A stretch of DNA of 64,000 nucleotides from assembly GCF_007827975.1 (NCBI RefSeq), contig NZ_VITT01000015.1, one strand, 5' to 3'. The position numbers were made by a program, and so were the translations under genes. The notes beneath the pieces are model-generated. The model saw only the letters and a program-made list of their open reading frames with translations, was not told the origin of the DNA and made no database searches. The DNA comes from Nitrospirillum viridazoti (lineage in GTDB: Bacteria; Pseudomonadota; Alphaproteobacteria; Azospirillales; Azospirillaceae). Positions 7,355 through 17,865 of this stretch are shown in pieces (position 1 is the first letter of the stretch; each line of letters begins with the position of its first letter).

Positions 7355-8569
7355 ATGGACCAAGGCCATCGGGTTCCCATGATCGGCAGGCGGGGGTTCA
7401 TCGCGGGTGCCGCCGCCCTGGGCGCGTTGCACCACCCCACCGGGGCGCTGGGCGCCATGGCGCGCGACGCGGACGAGGCCGTGTTCACCACGGCCTTCCC
7501 GCAAAAGGGGCGGATGATCCTGCAGCGGACCCGCCCGCCCCTGCTGGAAACACCGTTCGAGGTGTTCGACCAGGGCGTCTTCACCCCCAACGACCGGTTC
7601 TTCGTGCGCTGGCACTGGGCGGGCATTCCCGAACAGGTGGACGTGGCCACCTTCACGCTGAAGGTGCATGGCCATGTGGAGCGACCCCTGACCCTGGGCC
7701 TGGGTGAGCTGCTGGCCATGCCGCGTATCGAGTACGCGGCGGTCAACCAATGCTCCGGCAATTCCCGCAGCCTGTTCAGCCCCCGCGTCGGCGGGGCCCA
7801 GTGGCGGCATGGGGCCATGGGTAACGCCCGCTGGGTGGGCGTGCCGCTGAAGGCCGTGCTGGACCGGGCCGGCGTCAAGGCCGGCGCCGTGGCCATCCGC
7901 GCCCGGGGCCTGGACGAGCCCGTCGTGCCCGACGCCCCCGCCTTCGCCAAGTCCCTGGCCATCGACCACGCCCGGGATGGCGAGGTCATGATCGCCTTCC
8001 AGATGAACGGGGAGCAATTGCCCCTGCTGAACGGCTTCCCCCTGCGGCTGGTGGTGCCGGGCTGGTATTCCACCTACTGGGTCAAGATGCTGAGCGATAT
8101 CGAGGTGCTGGCGGCGGCCGACGACCAGTACTGGACCAAGGTCGCCTACCGCATCCCGGACACGCCGCACGCGTCGGTGGCGCCGGGGGAGGCGGGCTAT
8201 GCCCAGGTTCCCATCAACCGCATGGTGCCACGCTCCTTCATCACCAACCTGGTGGACGGCGCGCGGGTGGCGGCGGGCAAGCCCCTGGCCCTGCGCGGCC
8301 TGGCCTTCGGCGGCGACCAGGGGGTGGCGAAGGTGGAGGTGTCCGCCGATGGCGGCGCCACCTGGAGGCAGACCCAGTTGGACCGGGACGAGGGACGCTA
8401 CAGCTTCCGCCAATGGCACCTCACCGCCCCCGGCCCAGCCGCGGGGCCCGTGCGGCTGTTGGCCCGCTGCACCAACACCGCCGGGGAGACCCAGCCCCTG
8501 GTGGCGAACTGGAACCCCAACGGCTTCATGCGCAACGTGGTCGAGACGACCACGCTGACGGCCGCCTGA
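7355..8569 (+). CDS. sorA: Periplasmic sulfite dehydrogenase, molybdopterin subunit (SorA-like)
   Basis: Oxidises sulfite to sulfate in the periplasm, passing electrons to a cytochrome c. The start at 7355 has AGGAGG 10 bases upstream; the N-terminus carries a Tat-type twin Arg (IGRRGFIAGAAALGAL), as expected for a cofactor-loaded export substrate. The oxidoreductase Mo domain spans residues about 60-270 with the Mo-ligating cysteine in NQCSGNSR (Cys133). A C-terminal dimerisation domain follows (VEVSADGGATWRQT, ending NPNGFMRNVVE). The downstream gene encodes a small c-type cytochrome 16 bases away, the classic sorAB layout. Activity needs molybdopterin; mobA, moeA and mobB lie at the far end of the window. 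A related sulfane dehydrogenase (SoxC-type) is the alternative, but no sox genes are present. Confidence 0.88.
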   Translation: MDQGHRVPMIGRRGFIAGAAALGALHHPTGALGAMARDADEAVFTTAFPQKGRMILQRTRPPLLETPFEVFDQGVFTPNDRFFVRWHWAGIPEQVDVATFTLKVHGHVERPLTLGLGELLAMPRIEYAAVNQCSGNSRSLFSPRVGGAQWRHGAMGNARWVGVPLKAVLDRAGVKAGAVAIRARGLDEPVVPDAPAFAKSLAIDHARDGEVMIAFQMNGEQLPLLNGFPLRLVVPGWYSTYWVKMLSDIEVLAAADDQYWTKVAYRIPDTPHASVAPGEAGYAQVPINRMVPRSFITNLVDGARVAAGKPLALRGLAFGGDQGVAKVEVSADGGATWRQTQLDRDEGRYSFRQWHLTAPGPAAGPVRLLARCTNTAGETQPLVANWNPNGFMRNVVETTTLTAA

Positions 8570-8585
8570 CGGAGGAGGTCGCACC

Positions 8586-8924
8586 ATGAACCGCGCCAGG
8601 ATTCTTCTGGCCATCGCCGCCGCCGGCCTGGCCACGCCCGCTTTCGCCGCATCCGACGTCACCACGGTCACGGGGCCCGGTGGCGTCACCCTGCGGTCCG
8701 TAACCGTGGATCTGCCCCAGTCGGACCGGGAGTTTCCCGGCACCGATGCGGATGCCATCAACAACAACTGCCTGACCTGCCATTCGGCCGGCATGGTGTT
8801 GAGGCAGCCCCCCTTCCCCCGGGAGAAGTGGGCGGAGATCGTGAACAAGATGATCCAGACCTACAAGGCGCCCATCGACGCCGCCGACGTGCCGGCCATC
8901 GTCGACTATCTGGCGAAGCGGTAG
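8586..8924 (+). CDS. sorB: Mono-haem cytochrome c, sulfite dehydrogenase subunit (SorB-like)
   Basis: A 112-residue secreted cytochrome with a Sec signal peptide (RILLAIAAAGLATPAFA) and one haem-binding motif CLTCH (Cys62-Cys65-His66). A methionine suitable as the sixth ligand is in HSAGMVLRQPPF. It follows sorA by 16 bases with GGAGG before its ATG, so the two are co-transcribed. Its likely job is to take electrons from the Mo centre and pass them to the respiratory chain. Confidence 0.86.
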   Translation: MNRARILLAIAAAGLATPAFAASDVTTVTGPGGVTLRSVTVDLPQSDREFPGTDADAINNNCLTCHSAGMVLRQPPFPREKWAEIVNKMIQTYKAPIDAADVPAIVDYLAKR

Positions 8925-9010
8925 GACGGCCAGGCCAACGATCCTGTGGCAATCGCGGGCGTTATGCCTGATCTTGTCGGCCCCGCCGACGACGCAGGTT
9001 GCCCAGTCCC

Positions 9011-10339
9011 GTGATCCGACACCGTGTCCTGCCCGCCGCCATCGCGCTTTTTCTGGCATTCCCAGCCCTGGCGGCCACCCCTTGCGCCACGGCGGGCAAG
9101 CGCACGGATCGCATGATCTGCGCCAACCCGGCGCTGCGGGCCGAGGACGCCGAAATCGTGCGCCTGTACAGGCGGGCCGTCGCCAAGGCCGGCGCGCACG
9201 CGGCCGCCGTGATCGCCGAGCAGGCGCGCTGGCTGGCGACGCGCGACCGGCTGTGCGGCGACCTGGCCCCCGCGGATGACGAGCGGGCGCGCACCTGCCT
9301 GGCGCGCGCCCTGCCCTTGCGCCGAGCCGCCCTGACCGTGCAGGCGGCCAAGCCGGGTCAGCCCTTCTGCGAGCGCGCCGCCACCACCCTGGCCGCCGCG
9401 CGCGGGTTGGACGGCGGCCCGCCGGTCGGCGATTTGGATGAGCAACTGATCGGTGCCGGCCTGCTGACCCCGGCGCCGGAGCAGGAACTGACCCAGGCGT
9501 GGCGCGACCGTCTGCCGCCGGAGGCGACGCAGGATGCCGGCGACCAGATGGCCGTGGTGCCCTTCGGCCGCGCCCATGTGGCGGTGACGGCGCTGGACGA
9601 CGCCGCCTCCTGCACCAGCTTCAGCGTCCATTGGCTGGACACGGCCGGCAACGGCGGCCCCGCCCTGCCGCCGCCCGAGCCCCGGCCGGCGGACAAGCCG
9701 GCCTATTGCTGGTCGGAAAGTGCGGCCTTCGGCCAGGACGCCACCGGCGCCGCGGTCTTCTTCGCCCAGGATTCCGGCCCCAGCCGGCCCATGGCCCGCC
9801 CCACCCGCACCGACATCCGCATCCACGCCGTGCATCGCGACCGCTGGGGGGCGGCCTGCCGCATCGAGGCGACCTACCAGACCGAATTCCGCTTGGGCGA
9901 CGGCCGTTGCGCCGCCGACGCCGAAACCTGCAAAGCCCTGACCGAGGCCGCACCGCGCTGGGCCACCGCCCTGGCCGCCAGCCCCTGGTCCATCGGCGCC
10001 GATCACCCGCCGGGCCGTCCCGACTATCCCGCCCTGGACGGTTTGGCGCCCTATACCGGCCCCTTCGTCCCCGCCTTCCTGACCATCCCCAGCGTCAAGG
10101 GCTGGACCTACACCGGCCTGCCCAATTTCGAGGAAGAGGCGCCCGTGCTGCACTGGCAGAGCCCCGGCGGCCCCCTGGTCCTGCGCCTGTCCCCCGGCAT
10201 GCTGAACTGGCGCCCCGGCCCCATGATCCTGGGTGCCTGGCGCCGCGGGGGCGGCACCCTGACCCCGGTGGCCGCCTACACCATCAACCAGGTGCGGGTG
10301 GGCGTGCCGGCGGTAACGATGGTGGCGGGGCAGCTCTAA
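9011..10339 (+). CDS. Secreted protein with an N-terminal LprI-like (DUF1311) segment, copy 1
   Basis: A 442-residue product with a signal peptide (VLPAAIALFLAFPALA). The first 90 mature residues have the LprI-like layout: paired cysteines and RMICANPALRAEDAEIVRLY, then EQARWLATRDRLCG. The remainder is a longer domain with further cysteines that I cannot name; it shares segments such as GLLTPAPEQELTQAWRDRLP and HVAVTA with the next gene, so the two are tandem paralogues. The GTG at 9011 is preferred as it starts the signal peptide; a TTG at 8999 is also possible. LprI-type proteins have been linked to lysozyme inhibition in some bacteria, but that is not shown here. Confidence 0.65.
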   Translation: MIRHRVLPAAIALFLAFPALAATPCATAGKRTDRMICANPALRAEDAEIVRLYRRAVAKAGAHAAAVIAEQARWLATRDRLCGDLAPADDERARTCLARALPLRRAALTVQAAKPGQPFCERAATTLAAARGLDGGPPVGDLDEQLIGAGLLTPAPEQELTQAWRDRLPPEATQDAGDQMAVVPFGRAHVAVTALDDAASCTSFSVHWLDTAGNGGPALPPPEPRPADKPAYCWSESAAFGQDATGAAVFFAQDSGPSRPMARPTRTDIRIHAVHRDRWGAACRIEATYQTEFRLGDGRCAADAETCKALTEAAPRWATALAASPWSIGADHPPGRPDYPALDGLAPYTGPFVPAFLTIPSVKGWTYTGLPNFEEEAPVLHWQSPGGPLVLRLSPGMLNWRPGPMILGAWRRGGGTLTPVAAYTINQVRVGVPAVTMVAGQL

Positions 10340-10421
10340 CATCCGCCACCAACATCCTATGGTGTTCCTGGCGCGGATGTTTAATTCTGTCGGCAATCTC
10401 CACCGCCGGTTGCTTGACACC

Positions 10422-11789
10422 GTGACCCGCCTTCCCGCCCTGTTCACCGCCGCCCTGCTTCTCTCCGGCATTGCCCAAGCGGCCACCGACGGCCCCAGCT
10501 TTGACTGTGCCGCCGCCAAGACGTCAACCGAGCGGGCGATTTGCGCTGATCCGACGTTGGCGGCCCAGGACAGGGCGGTCGCGCAGCTCTACAGGCAGGT
10601 GTTGACCCAGGCCGGTACGGACGTGGCGGCACTGGTTGGCGAACAGCGCCGCTGGCTGGCCACATGGGATCATCTGTGCCAAGGGTCCGCCAAGCCGACG
10701 TCGCCCCTGACGGTCGGGTGGGCGACGGAGGCGGAGTGCCTGTCCCAAACAATGATCCTGCGCCAGGCGGCGCTGACAGCCCTGAGCAAAGGGGAAGACG
10801 ACCCGTCGCTTTGCCGTCGCGCCTCGACGACGCTGACCCTGGCCCGCACCGCCGACGACGCCCCCCTTCAAATTCCCCTCGATCGGCAGATGACCGCGGC
10901 CGGGCTGCTGATTCCGGCGCCTGAGGAGAAGCTCAGCCCCGCTTGGCGCCATCGGCTGCCGGCGGCGGCGGTCCGGCGCCGGGGCGACGCCATAGCCATC
11001 ACTCCCTTCGGGCCATCGCATGTGGCGGTGACGGCAACGGGGGGCACAGCCGATTGCGCCAGCGTCACCGCCTTTCCCCTGGACACCAGCGGCAAAGTCG
11101 GCCCCGCCCTGCCGCAGCCGGAAAACCGCTCCGAGCCCTATTGCTGGACGGAAACCGTCGGCTTCGGCACGGACGGCAGCGGACGGCCCCTGTTCTTCAC
11201 CCAAAACGCGGACAGCGTCCGGGCCAATGCCGGCCCTGATCGCTCAACCCTGTTCATCCGCCTGGCTGGAAAAAGCCGCTGGAGCGATTCCTGCAACATC
11301 GAGGTGACCTACCAGACCGCCTTCCGTTTGGGCGCGGGCACCTGCAATGCCAGCGCGCCCGTCTGCCAAGCCCTGCGGGAAGCGGCGCCCGGTTGGGCGG
11401 CCACAGTGGGCGCCAGCCCTTGGGTGGCGGCGGGCCCCTTTCACCCGGCCGGTGGACCCGCCTATCCCGCCCTATCCAATCTGACACCCCAGGAGACGGA
11501 TGGCCCAGGACCGGACGGAACCTTTAACATGCCGGACTTTCCCGGGTGGCATTATCGCGGTTTCTCGGCGTTCGAAATATCGTCGCCATTGATGACCTGG
11601 CAAAGTCCGAACGGACCGCTGACCGTGCGCATCGCGCCGGGCACCGTGGGCTGGCGGGTGGGCGCCATGATCTTGGGCGTCTGGCGGCAGCAAGGCGACA
11701 CACTGATACCCGTGGCCGGCTACGTCATTGACCAGGTGCGCGTCGGCCACCCCACCATCAAGACCGTCTCCGCCGTCCACGTCGACTGA
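10422..11789 (+). CDS. Secreted protein with an N-terminal LprI-like (DUF1311) segment, copy 2
   Basis: Tandem paralogue of the preceding gene, 82 bases downstream on the same strand. Signal peptide RLPALFTAALLLSGIAQA, then FDCAAAKTSTERAICADPTL and EQRRWLATWDHLC with conserved cysteines, followed by a long shared domain ending in MILGVWRQQGDTLIPVAGYV and IDQVRVGHP (the first copy has MILGAWRRGGGTLTPVAAYT at the same place). The GTG at 10422 matches the start used in copy 1; in-frame ATGs at 10359 and 10377 would lengthen the leader. The pair is a local duplication that has diverged clearly. Function unknown; an envelope role is likely because both are exported and Cys-rich. Confidence 0.65.
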   Translation: MTRLPALFTAALLLSGIAQAATDGPSFDCAAAKTSTERAICADPTLAAQDRAVAQLYRQVLTQAGTDVAALVGEQRRWLATWDHLCQGSAKPTSPLTVGWATEAECLSQTMILRQAALTALSKGEDDPSLCRRASTTLTLARTADDAPLQIPLDRQMTAAGLLIPAPEEKLSPAWRHRLPAAAVRRRGDAIAITPFGPSHVAVTATGGTADCASVTAFPLDTSGKVGPALPQPENRSEPYCWTETVGFGTDGSGRPLFFTQNADSVRANAGPDRSTLFIRLAGKSRWSDSCNIEVTYQTAFRLGAGTCNASAPVCQALREAAPGWAATVGASPWVAAGPFHPAGGPAYPALSNLTPQETDGPGPDGTFNMPDFPGWHYRGFSAFEISSPLMTWQSPNGPLTVRIAPGTVGWRVGAMILGVWRQQGDTLIPVAGYVIDQVRVGHPTIKTVSAVHVD

Positions 11790-11892
11790 TGCTTCCCGAC
11801 CGGCGGAACTGATCCCGACCAACCATTCCCCCACCTCCCCATTCCCCTGCCCATTGACACCCGCGCCCTCGGGCGCGCACAGTGCGGCCTTC

Positions 11893-11984
11893 GTTCCAGG
11901 GGTGCGCCGGAGGGCGCTGAGATCCGCGGAGAGACGCGGGGACCCTTTGAACCTGATCCGGATCGTACCGGCGTAGGGATGGGA
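11893..11984 (+). promoter_or_regulatory. TPP riboswitch (THI box) controlling thiC
   Basis: The conserved thi-box elements are all present in order: GGGGTGCGCC, the pyrimidine-sensing CTGAGA (11918-11923), ACCCTTTGAACCTGATC (11942-11958), and the closing ACCGGCGTAGGGA. It lies about 190 bases before the thiC start. Downstream, GGCCGC (12041-12046) can pair with GCGGCC (12056-12061); with little T run, the switch may work on ribosome access or through Rho. Thiamine pyrophosphate binding would lower thiC expression. Confidence 0.96.
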
Positions 11985-12170
11985 ACAGGGGCCTTCGCGT
12001 ATTCATTCCCCTTGGGGACCACACGCGCATCCGCCCTGTAGGCCGCGAACCGCAAGCGGCCGCCTTCCTCCCCCTCATCGTCCGTTGCCCCGGGTTGGCG
12101 ACATGTGACGTGCCGGACGCATCAGCGGCCAGAGAGCCAAGGGCGCCGGACTACGGAGGAGCACGACCCT

Positions 12171-14024
<1,854 letters not shown>

Positions 14025-14060
14025 GGCGCACATCCTGAGTTCAGCGTCCCGAAGTCCGTT

Positions 14061-14099
14061 CAATCCCCGCCGGTACCCCGCCAGCGGGGATTGTCCTTT
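14061..14099 (+). terminator. Terminator after thiC
   Basis: CAATCCCCGC (14061-14070) pairs perfectly with GCGGGGATTG (14084-14093) around a 13-base loop, followed by TCCTTT. It lies 37 bases after the thiC stop and isolates it from the GST gene. Confidence 0.7.
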
Positions 14100-14157
14100 G
14101 TGCCGGGCCGTGTCCTGATGCGCGGGCCACGGGTTCAGACAGGGAGGATCGTGGACG

Positions 14158-14802
14158 ATGATCACCGTCTTCGGCGAAGGAAGGGGTTTCCGCGTCGTCT
14201 GGCTGCTGGAGGAAATGGGGCTGCCCTATCGGCTGAGGCCGGTGGATCTGCTCGCCGGCGTCGAGAATGATCCGGAGTATCTGGCCATCAACCCAGCCGG
14301 CTTCATCCCGGCGCTCCAGGACGGCGATGCCACCCTGGTCGAGTCCATCGCGATCATGGAATATCTCATCGCGCGGTACGGGCCGACGCCGCTGGCGCCG
14401 GCGGCGCACGATCCCGCCTTCCCCGGCTATCAGCAATTCCTGCATCTGGGCGAGGCCGGCCTCGCCGCGTCGATGTACTTCGTCGTCGTCAGCCGCAACC
14501 TGGCGCCGGAGGCTGAGCGCCGGAACTGGGGCGCCCTCAAGGCGCTGGAGGTGTTCGAGAGCCGGCTGGGACTGGTGACGCGCCAGCTGGCCCGCGCGCC
14601 CTACATGGCCGGCGGGACGTTCACCGCGGCCGACATTTCCGTGACCTACGCGCTTGAGTTCGCCCAACGGGCCGGCGGCTATACCCTCAACGAGGCGCAG
14701 CGCGCCTACGTCGCCCGCACCAGCGGCCGCGGCGCCTATCGGCGGGCCATGGATACCTGCCAGGCCACCAAGGCCTGGGCCGCCGCCGCGATGGCGTCGT
14801 GA
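14158..14802 (+). CDS. Glutathione S-transferase family protein
   Basis: A 214-residue cytosolic GST-fold protein. The N-terminal thioredoxin-like domain contains GRGFRVVWLLEEMGLPY, the cis-proline region (NPAGFIPALQDGD) and the glutathione-contacting LVESIAIMEYLIARYG (usual ESxAI). The helical C-terminal domain includes YMAGGTFTAADISVTYALE, the N-capping box region of the family. Normal length. The ribosome site is GGGAGGA about 12 bases upstream. It stands between thiC and the TetR gene, on the opposite strand to the latter. The substrate is unknown; a detoxification role is usual for the family. Confidence 0.88.
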   Translation: MITVFGEGRGFRVVWLLEEMGLPYRLRPVDLLAGVENDPEYLAINPAGFIPALQDGDATLVESIAIMEYLIARYGPTPLAPAAHDPAFPGYQQFLHLGEAGLAASMYFVVVSRNLAPEAERRNWGALKALEVFESRLGLVTRQLARAPYMAGGTFTAADISVTYALEFAQRAGGYTLNEAQRAYVARTSGRGAYRRAMDTCQATKAWAAAAMAS

Positions 14803-14833
14803 TCCTCAGCCCGGGGAACCACCGGGGGATTTC

Positions 14834-15496
14834 CTATCGCACCGTCCCGATGCCGGCCAGGATCAGGTCGAGGCCGGCCAGGAACTGGTCGCGGTCGTCA
14901 TGGTCCCGCAGGGGCGCCGCCAGCCGGCGCAGGAAGGGATATTCGGCCGAGTCCAGCTGGGCCCAGCGCGCGGCGATGGCGGCCAGGGCGGCCGACCGGT
15001 CGGGATCGGGCGCATGCAGGCGGGCGTTGGCCGCGTTCTGCCCGGCGACGCCGAAGATATAGTTGACCAGCGCGGACCAGGCGTCGAACCAGGCGGCTTC
15101 CGGCACGCCCAGCGCCATCAGCCGGCCGCCTATCCCCTCGAATATCCGCAGCATCGCCGGCGGCCACGGCCCGCGCGAGACCTGGGCGCCCACCCAGGGG
15201 TGCGCGTCGATGGCGTCGAACAGCCGCAGCGCCAGGGCCCGGATGCCCTGCCGGGGGTCCAGGTCCACGGACACGCCCGCCAGGGCCTGGGTGATGATCG
15301 TGTCCGTGGCCGCCGCCAGCAGTTCGCCTTTGTCGGCGACGTGCCAGTAGATCGCCCCGCTGCCCGTCGCCAGGCGGGCGGCCAACGCACGGAAGGTCAG
15401 CCCCCCTTCCCCCTCCGCATCGAGGAGGAGGATGGCCGCCGCCACGATCCTTTCCTTGGAAAGCGCGTCCGCGCGCCGCTCGGTCCGCTTGGTCAT
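14834..15496 (-). CDS. TetR-family repressor with a TetR-class C-terminal domain
   Basis: A 220-residue regulator. The N-terminal helix-turn-helix reads LSKERIVAAAILLLDAEG, LTFRALAARLATGSGAIYWHV, ending DKGELLAAATD; the 'GSGAIYWHV' style and long C-terminal domain (WFDAWSALVNYIFGVAGQ) resemble the tetracycline-repressor class rather than the short AcrR type. The start at 15496 begins MTKRTERR; further upstream codons belong to the operator region. It is divergent from a TetX-like monooxygenase gene, and two identical-pattern palindromes lie between them, so autoregulation and repression of the neighbour are likely. The inducer is probably the substrate of that enzyme. Confidence 0.9.
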   Translation of the reverse strand: MTKRTERRADALSKERIVAAAILLLDAEGEGGLTFRALAARLATGSGAIYWHVADKGELLAAATDTIITQALAGVSVDLDPRQGIRALALRLFDAIDAHPWVGAQVSRGPWPPAMLRIFEGIGGRLMALGVPEAAWFDAWSALVNYIFGVAGQNAANARLHAPDPDRSAALAAIAARWAQLDSAEYPFLRRLAAPLRDHDDRDQFLAGLDLILAGIGTVR

Positions 15497-15505
15497 GGTT
15501 CCAGC

Positions 15506-15556
15506 TTGACATTCATGGAATGGTGTTCCAATTGGTATTTGTGGAACGCTGTTCCA
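15506..15556. promoter_or_regulatory. Two TetR-type operators between the divergent TetR and TetX-like genes
   Basis: TGGAA-N5-TTCCA occurs twice: 15516-15530 and 15542-15556. Both share the extended form TGGAAYNNTGTTCCA followed by AT, with centres 26 bases apart. A consensus-like TTGACA (15506-15511) precedes the first copy, so a bound repressor would cover the promoter of the monooxygenase gene; the second copy sits just before that gene's ribosome site. Clear in sequence; the binding protein is inferred from position. Confidence 0.85.
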
Positions 15557-15573
15557 ATCCTCTGAAGGGAACC

Positions 15574-16728
15574 ATGATGACGACACCCGTCACGATCGTC
15601 GGCGCCGGCCTGGGCGGCTTGGTCCTCGCCCGCGTCCTGCATGTCCACGGCATTCCCGCGATCGTCTATGAGGCGGAGGCGTCGGCCGGCGCCCGCACCC
15701 AGGGCGGCATGCTGGACATCCATGAGCGGGACGGCCAGCTGGCGCTGAAGGCCGCCGGCCTGTTCGACCCGTTTCGCGCCCTGATCCATCCCGGTGGGGA
15801 GGCGTCGCGGGTGCTGGACCGCCAGGGCGCCGTGCTGCTGGACCAGCCGGACGACGGCACGGGCGGCCGGCCCGAGGTGCTGCGGGGGGAGCTGCGGCGC
15901 CTGCTGCTGGACAGCCTGCCGGCTGAATCCGTCCGGTGGGGCCGGAAGCTCACCGGCGTCGCGGCGCTGGGTGACGGGCGACATGAACTGACCTTCACGG
16001 ACGGGGCCCGCGTGACCACCGGCCTGCTGGTCGGGGCCGACGGCGCCTGGTCCAAGGTGCGGCCGCTGCTGTCGGACGCCACGCCCGCCTATGTCGGGGC
16101 CACCTTCATCGACACCTATCTGTTCGACGCCGACGCGCGGTATCCGGCGACGGCCCAGGCGGTGGGCGGCGGTGGGATGTTCGCCATGACGCCGGGCCGG
16201 GGCATCTTCGCCCATCGGGAGCCCGGCGGCACGCTGCACGCCTATATCGGCCTGAGGCGGCCGGCCGAGTGGATCGCCGCCATCGACTTCGGTGACGCGG
16301 CGGCCGCGAAGGCCCGGCTCGCCGCCGAGTTCGACGGCTGGGCGCCGGCCCTGACCGCGCTGATCACCCACAGCGACACGCCGCCAGTGCCGCGCCTGCT
16401 CCATACCCTGCCCAACGACCACCGCTGGGACCGGGTGCCCGGCGTGACGCTGCTGGGCGATGCGGCGCACCTGGCGCCGCCGGCCGGCGAGGGCGCCAAC
16501 CTGGCCATGCTGGATGGTGCTGAGCTGGCGCAGGCCATCGCGGCCCACCCCGGTGACACCGAGGCGGCGCTGGCCGCTTATGAATCCGTGATGTTCCCGC
16601 GCGGCGCGGCGGCCGCCGCCGGCGCGCACCGCATCCTGGATCTCTGCCTGGGCGACAGCGCGCCCTTCGGCTTGCTCGACTTCTTCACCGGCGCCTTCTC
16701 ACGCCGGGATGCCTCAGGGGAAGGCTGA
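15574..16728 (+). CDS. FAD-dependent monooxygenase, TetX-like
   Basis: A class A flavoprotein monooxygenase of 384 residues. The FAD-binding fold is complete: VTIVGAGLGGLVLARVL at the N-terminus, the GADGAW segment midway and VTLLGDAAHLAPPAGEGANL (GDxxH..P) near residue 290. Several stretches align by eye with the tetracycline-inactivating TetX family: GGMLDIHERDGQLALKAAGL, the RGELRRLLLDSLP arginine loop, WGRKLTGV and GADGAWSKVRPLL. GAAGGGA precedes tandem ATGs at 15574 and 15577. It is divergent from a TetR gene with two operators between. Its 3' end overlaps the convergent next gene by 15 bases. Whether it acts on tetracyclines or other aromatic polyketides cannot be told from sequence. 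Confidence 0.87.
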   Translation: MMTTPVTIVGAGLGGLVLARVLHVHGIPAIVYEAEASAGARTQGGMLDIHERDGQLALKAAGLFDPFRALIHPGGEASRVLDRQGAVLLDQPDDGTGGRPEVLRGELRRLLLDSLPAESVRWGRKLTGVAALGDGRHELTFTDGARVTTGLLVGADGAWSKVRPLLSDATPAYVGATFIDTYLFDADARYPATAQAVGGGGMFAMTPGRGIFAHREPGGTLHAYIGLRRPAEWIAAIDFGDAAAAKARLAAEFDGWAPALTALITHSDTPPVPRLLHTLPNDHRWDRVPGVTLLGDAAHLAPPAGEGANLAMLDGAELAQAIAAHPGDTEAALAAYESVMFPRGAAAAAGAHRILDLCLGDSAPFGLLDFFTGAFSRRDASGEG

Positions 16729-17865
16729 CAGCTCGTCCTCGATCTGGCGGCACAGGGCGGCGATGGCGTCGTAATCCACGCCGGACGTGCGGCCGGGGGT
16801 GGGTTCGCCCACCCGGGTCAAAGCGACGTAGCCGCCCTGGCGGATGCCGTTGGCGGTCTCATCCAGCACGGTGCTGCCGAACTGGGTGGTGGGCTCGATC
16901 TGGCTGCGCTGGCGCCAATGGTTCCAGCTGTCGATGAAGACCAGCCGCTCCGCCTCCGGGAAATGCTGGGCGACATGGACCATGGCCCCCGCCAGGAAGC
17001 GGCGGTAAAGCACGGAGCTGGTGCTGGCCAGCAGGGTGGCGCCGCCCTGGGGATGGTCGGGCCAGTCGGCGAAGTCCAGCACCACGCGGGGGAAGACCTT
17101 GCCCCGGCTGGGGCGGTCGACCATGCGGCTGTTCACGAACTGCGCATAGCTCATGATGGTGTCGTCGAACATGCCGCCGTCGGCGTGCCCCGCCTCCGCC
17201 TGCAGGAAGGTGTAGCCGTTCAGCAGTTCCGCCGGCTTGCAGGAGCGCCACTGCGCCGGGCCGGGGTCCAGCAGGGCGTCGAAGCCGGCATCCAGCAGGC
17301 CGCCGCGCGCCTCCGCTGCCGTGGCGACGAGGTAGAGGCCGCCCAGGCCGGCGGCCACGGCCGCCTGGCGCAACAGGGCCACTGTGCCCGCCGGGTCGGG
17401 CAGCGTATAGGGCTCGTTCACCACCAGCAGCTGGCGGCCATCCGCCAACAAAGGGCTGAAACCGGCGATAGCCGCCATCAGCGCGGCGGCATCGGAGGCC
17501 GGGTCATCCACCGGCGCCGGCGTCCAGCGGAAGGCCAGGCCGAAATCGTCATCGCACCAGACGTCCAGGCATTCCGCCCCTGTGAGGTAGCCCCCCTCAA
17601 ACCGGTGGCAATCCAGGACGAAGCCGCCGATGCCGGTGGCGCGCGCCACCGCCACCACCCGGCCGGCGCCGGCCGCGTCCGCCAGATCGTAGCGGCCCAG
17701 CGCCTTGCCCGGTTGCAGCAGAGGGCTGTGATGACGGCGGGCGGGGTAGGCGTCCAGCGCCCGCGCCCAGGGATCACCGCTGCCCAGCGCCTGCCACAGC
17801 GGGCCGGACGACTGAAAGCGGGCGTCGAAGAAGGCCAGGACGCGCAGGTTCAGGGGCGGGGTCAT
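16714..17865 (-). CDS. WbsX/GH99-like glycan-associated protein
   Basis: A 383-residue protein whose C-terminal part matches the WbsX (glycoside-hydrolase-99-like) pattern found in polysaccharide clusters: TFLQAEAGHADGGMFDDTIM, FPRVVLDFADWPDHPQGG and especially LVFIDSWNHWRQRSQIEPT, equivalent to the family's FIxSWNEWxEGxxLEP. The N-terminal region is less recognisable. Its start overlaps the stop of the upstream GT9-like gene by 4 bases (ATGA type), so it is translated in the same operon. It probably handles a surface glycan or glycosylates a protein. The enzyme class (hydrolase or transferase) is unresolved for this family. Confidence 0.7.
   Translation of the reverse strand: MTPPLNLRVLAFFDARFQSSGPLWQALGSGDPWARALDAYPARRHHSPLLQPGKALGRYDLADAAGAGRVVAVARATGIGGFVLDCHRFEGGYLTGAECLDVWCDDDFGLAFRWTPAPVDDPASDAAALMAAIAGFSPLLADGRQLLVVNEPYTLPDPAGTVALLRQAAVAAGLGGLYLVATAAEARGGLLDAGFDALLDPGPAQWRSCKPAELLNGYTFLQAEAGHADGGMFDDTIMSYAQFVNSRMVDRPSRGKVFPRVVLDFADWPDHPQGGATLLASTSSVLYRRFLAGAMVHVAQHFPEAERLVFIDSWNHWRQRSQIEPTTQFGSTVLDETANGIRQGGYVALTRVGEPTPGRTSGVDYDAIAALCRQIEDELSAFP

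Noticed and set aside
11854..11859. TTGACA before the TPP riboswitch as a -35 box
   Set aside because: No -10-like sequence is found at 16-18 bases; the real promoter remains unknown.
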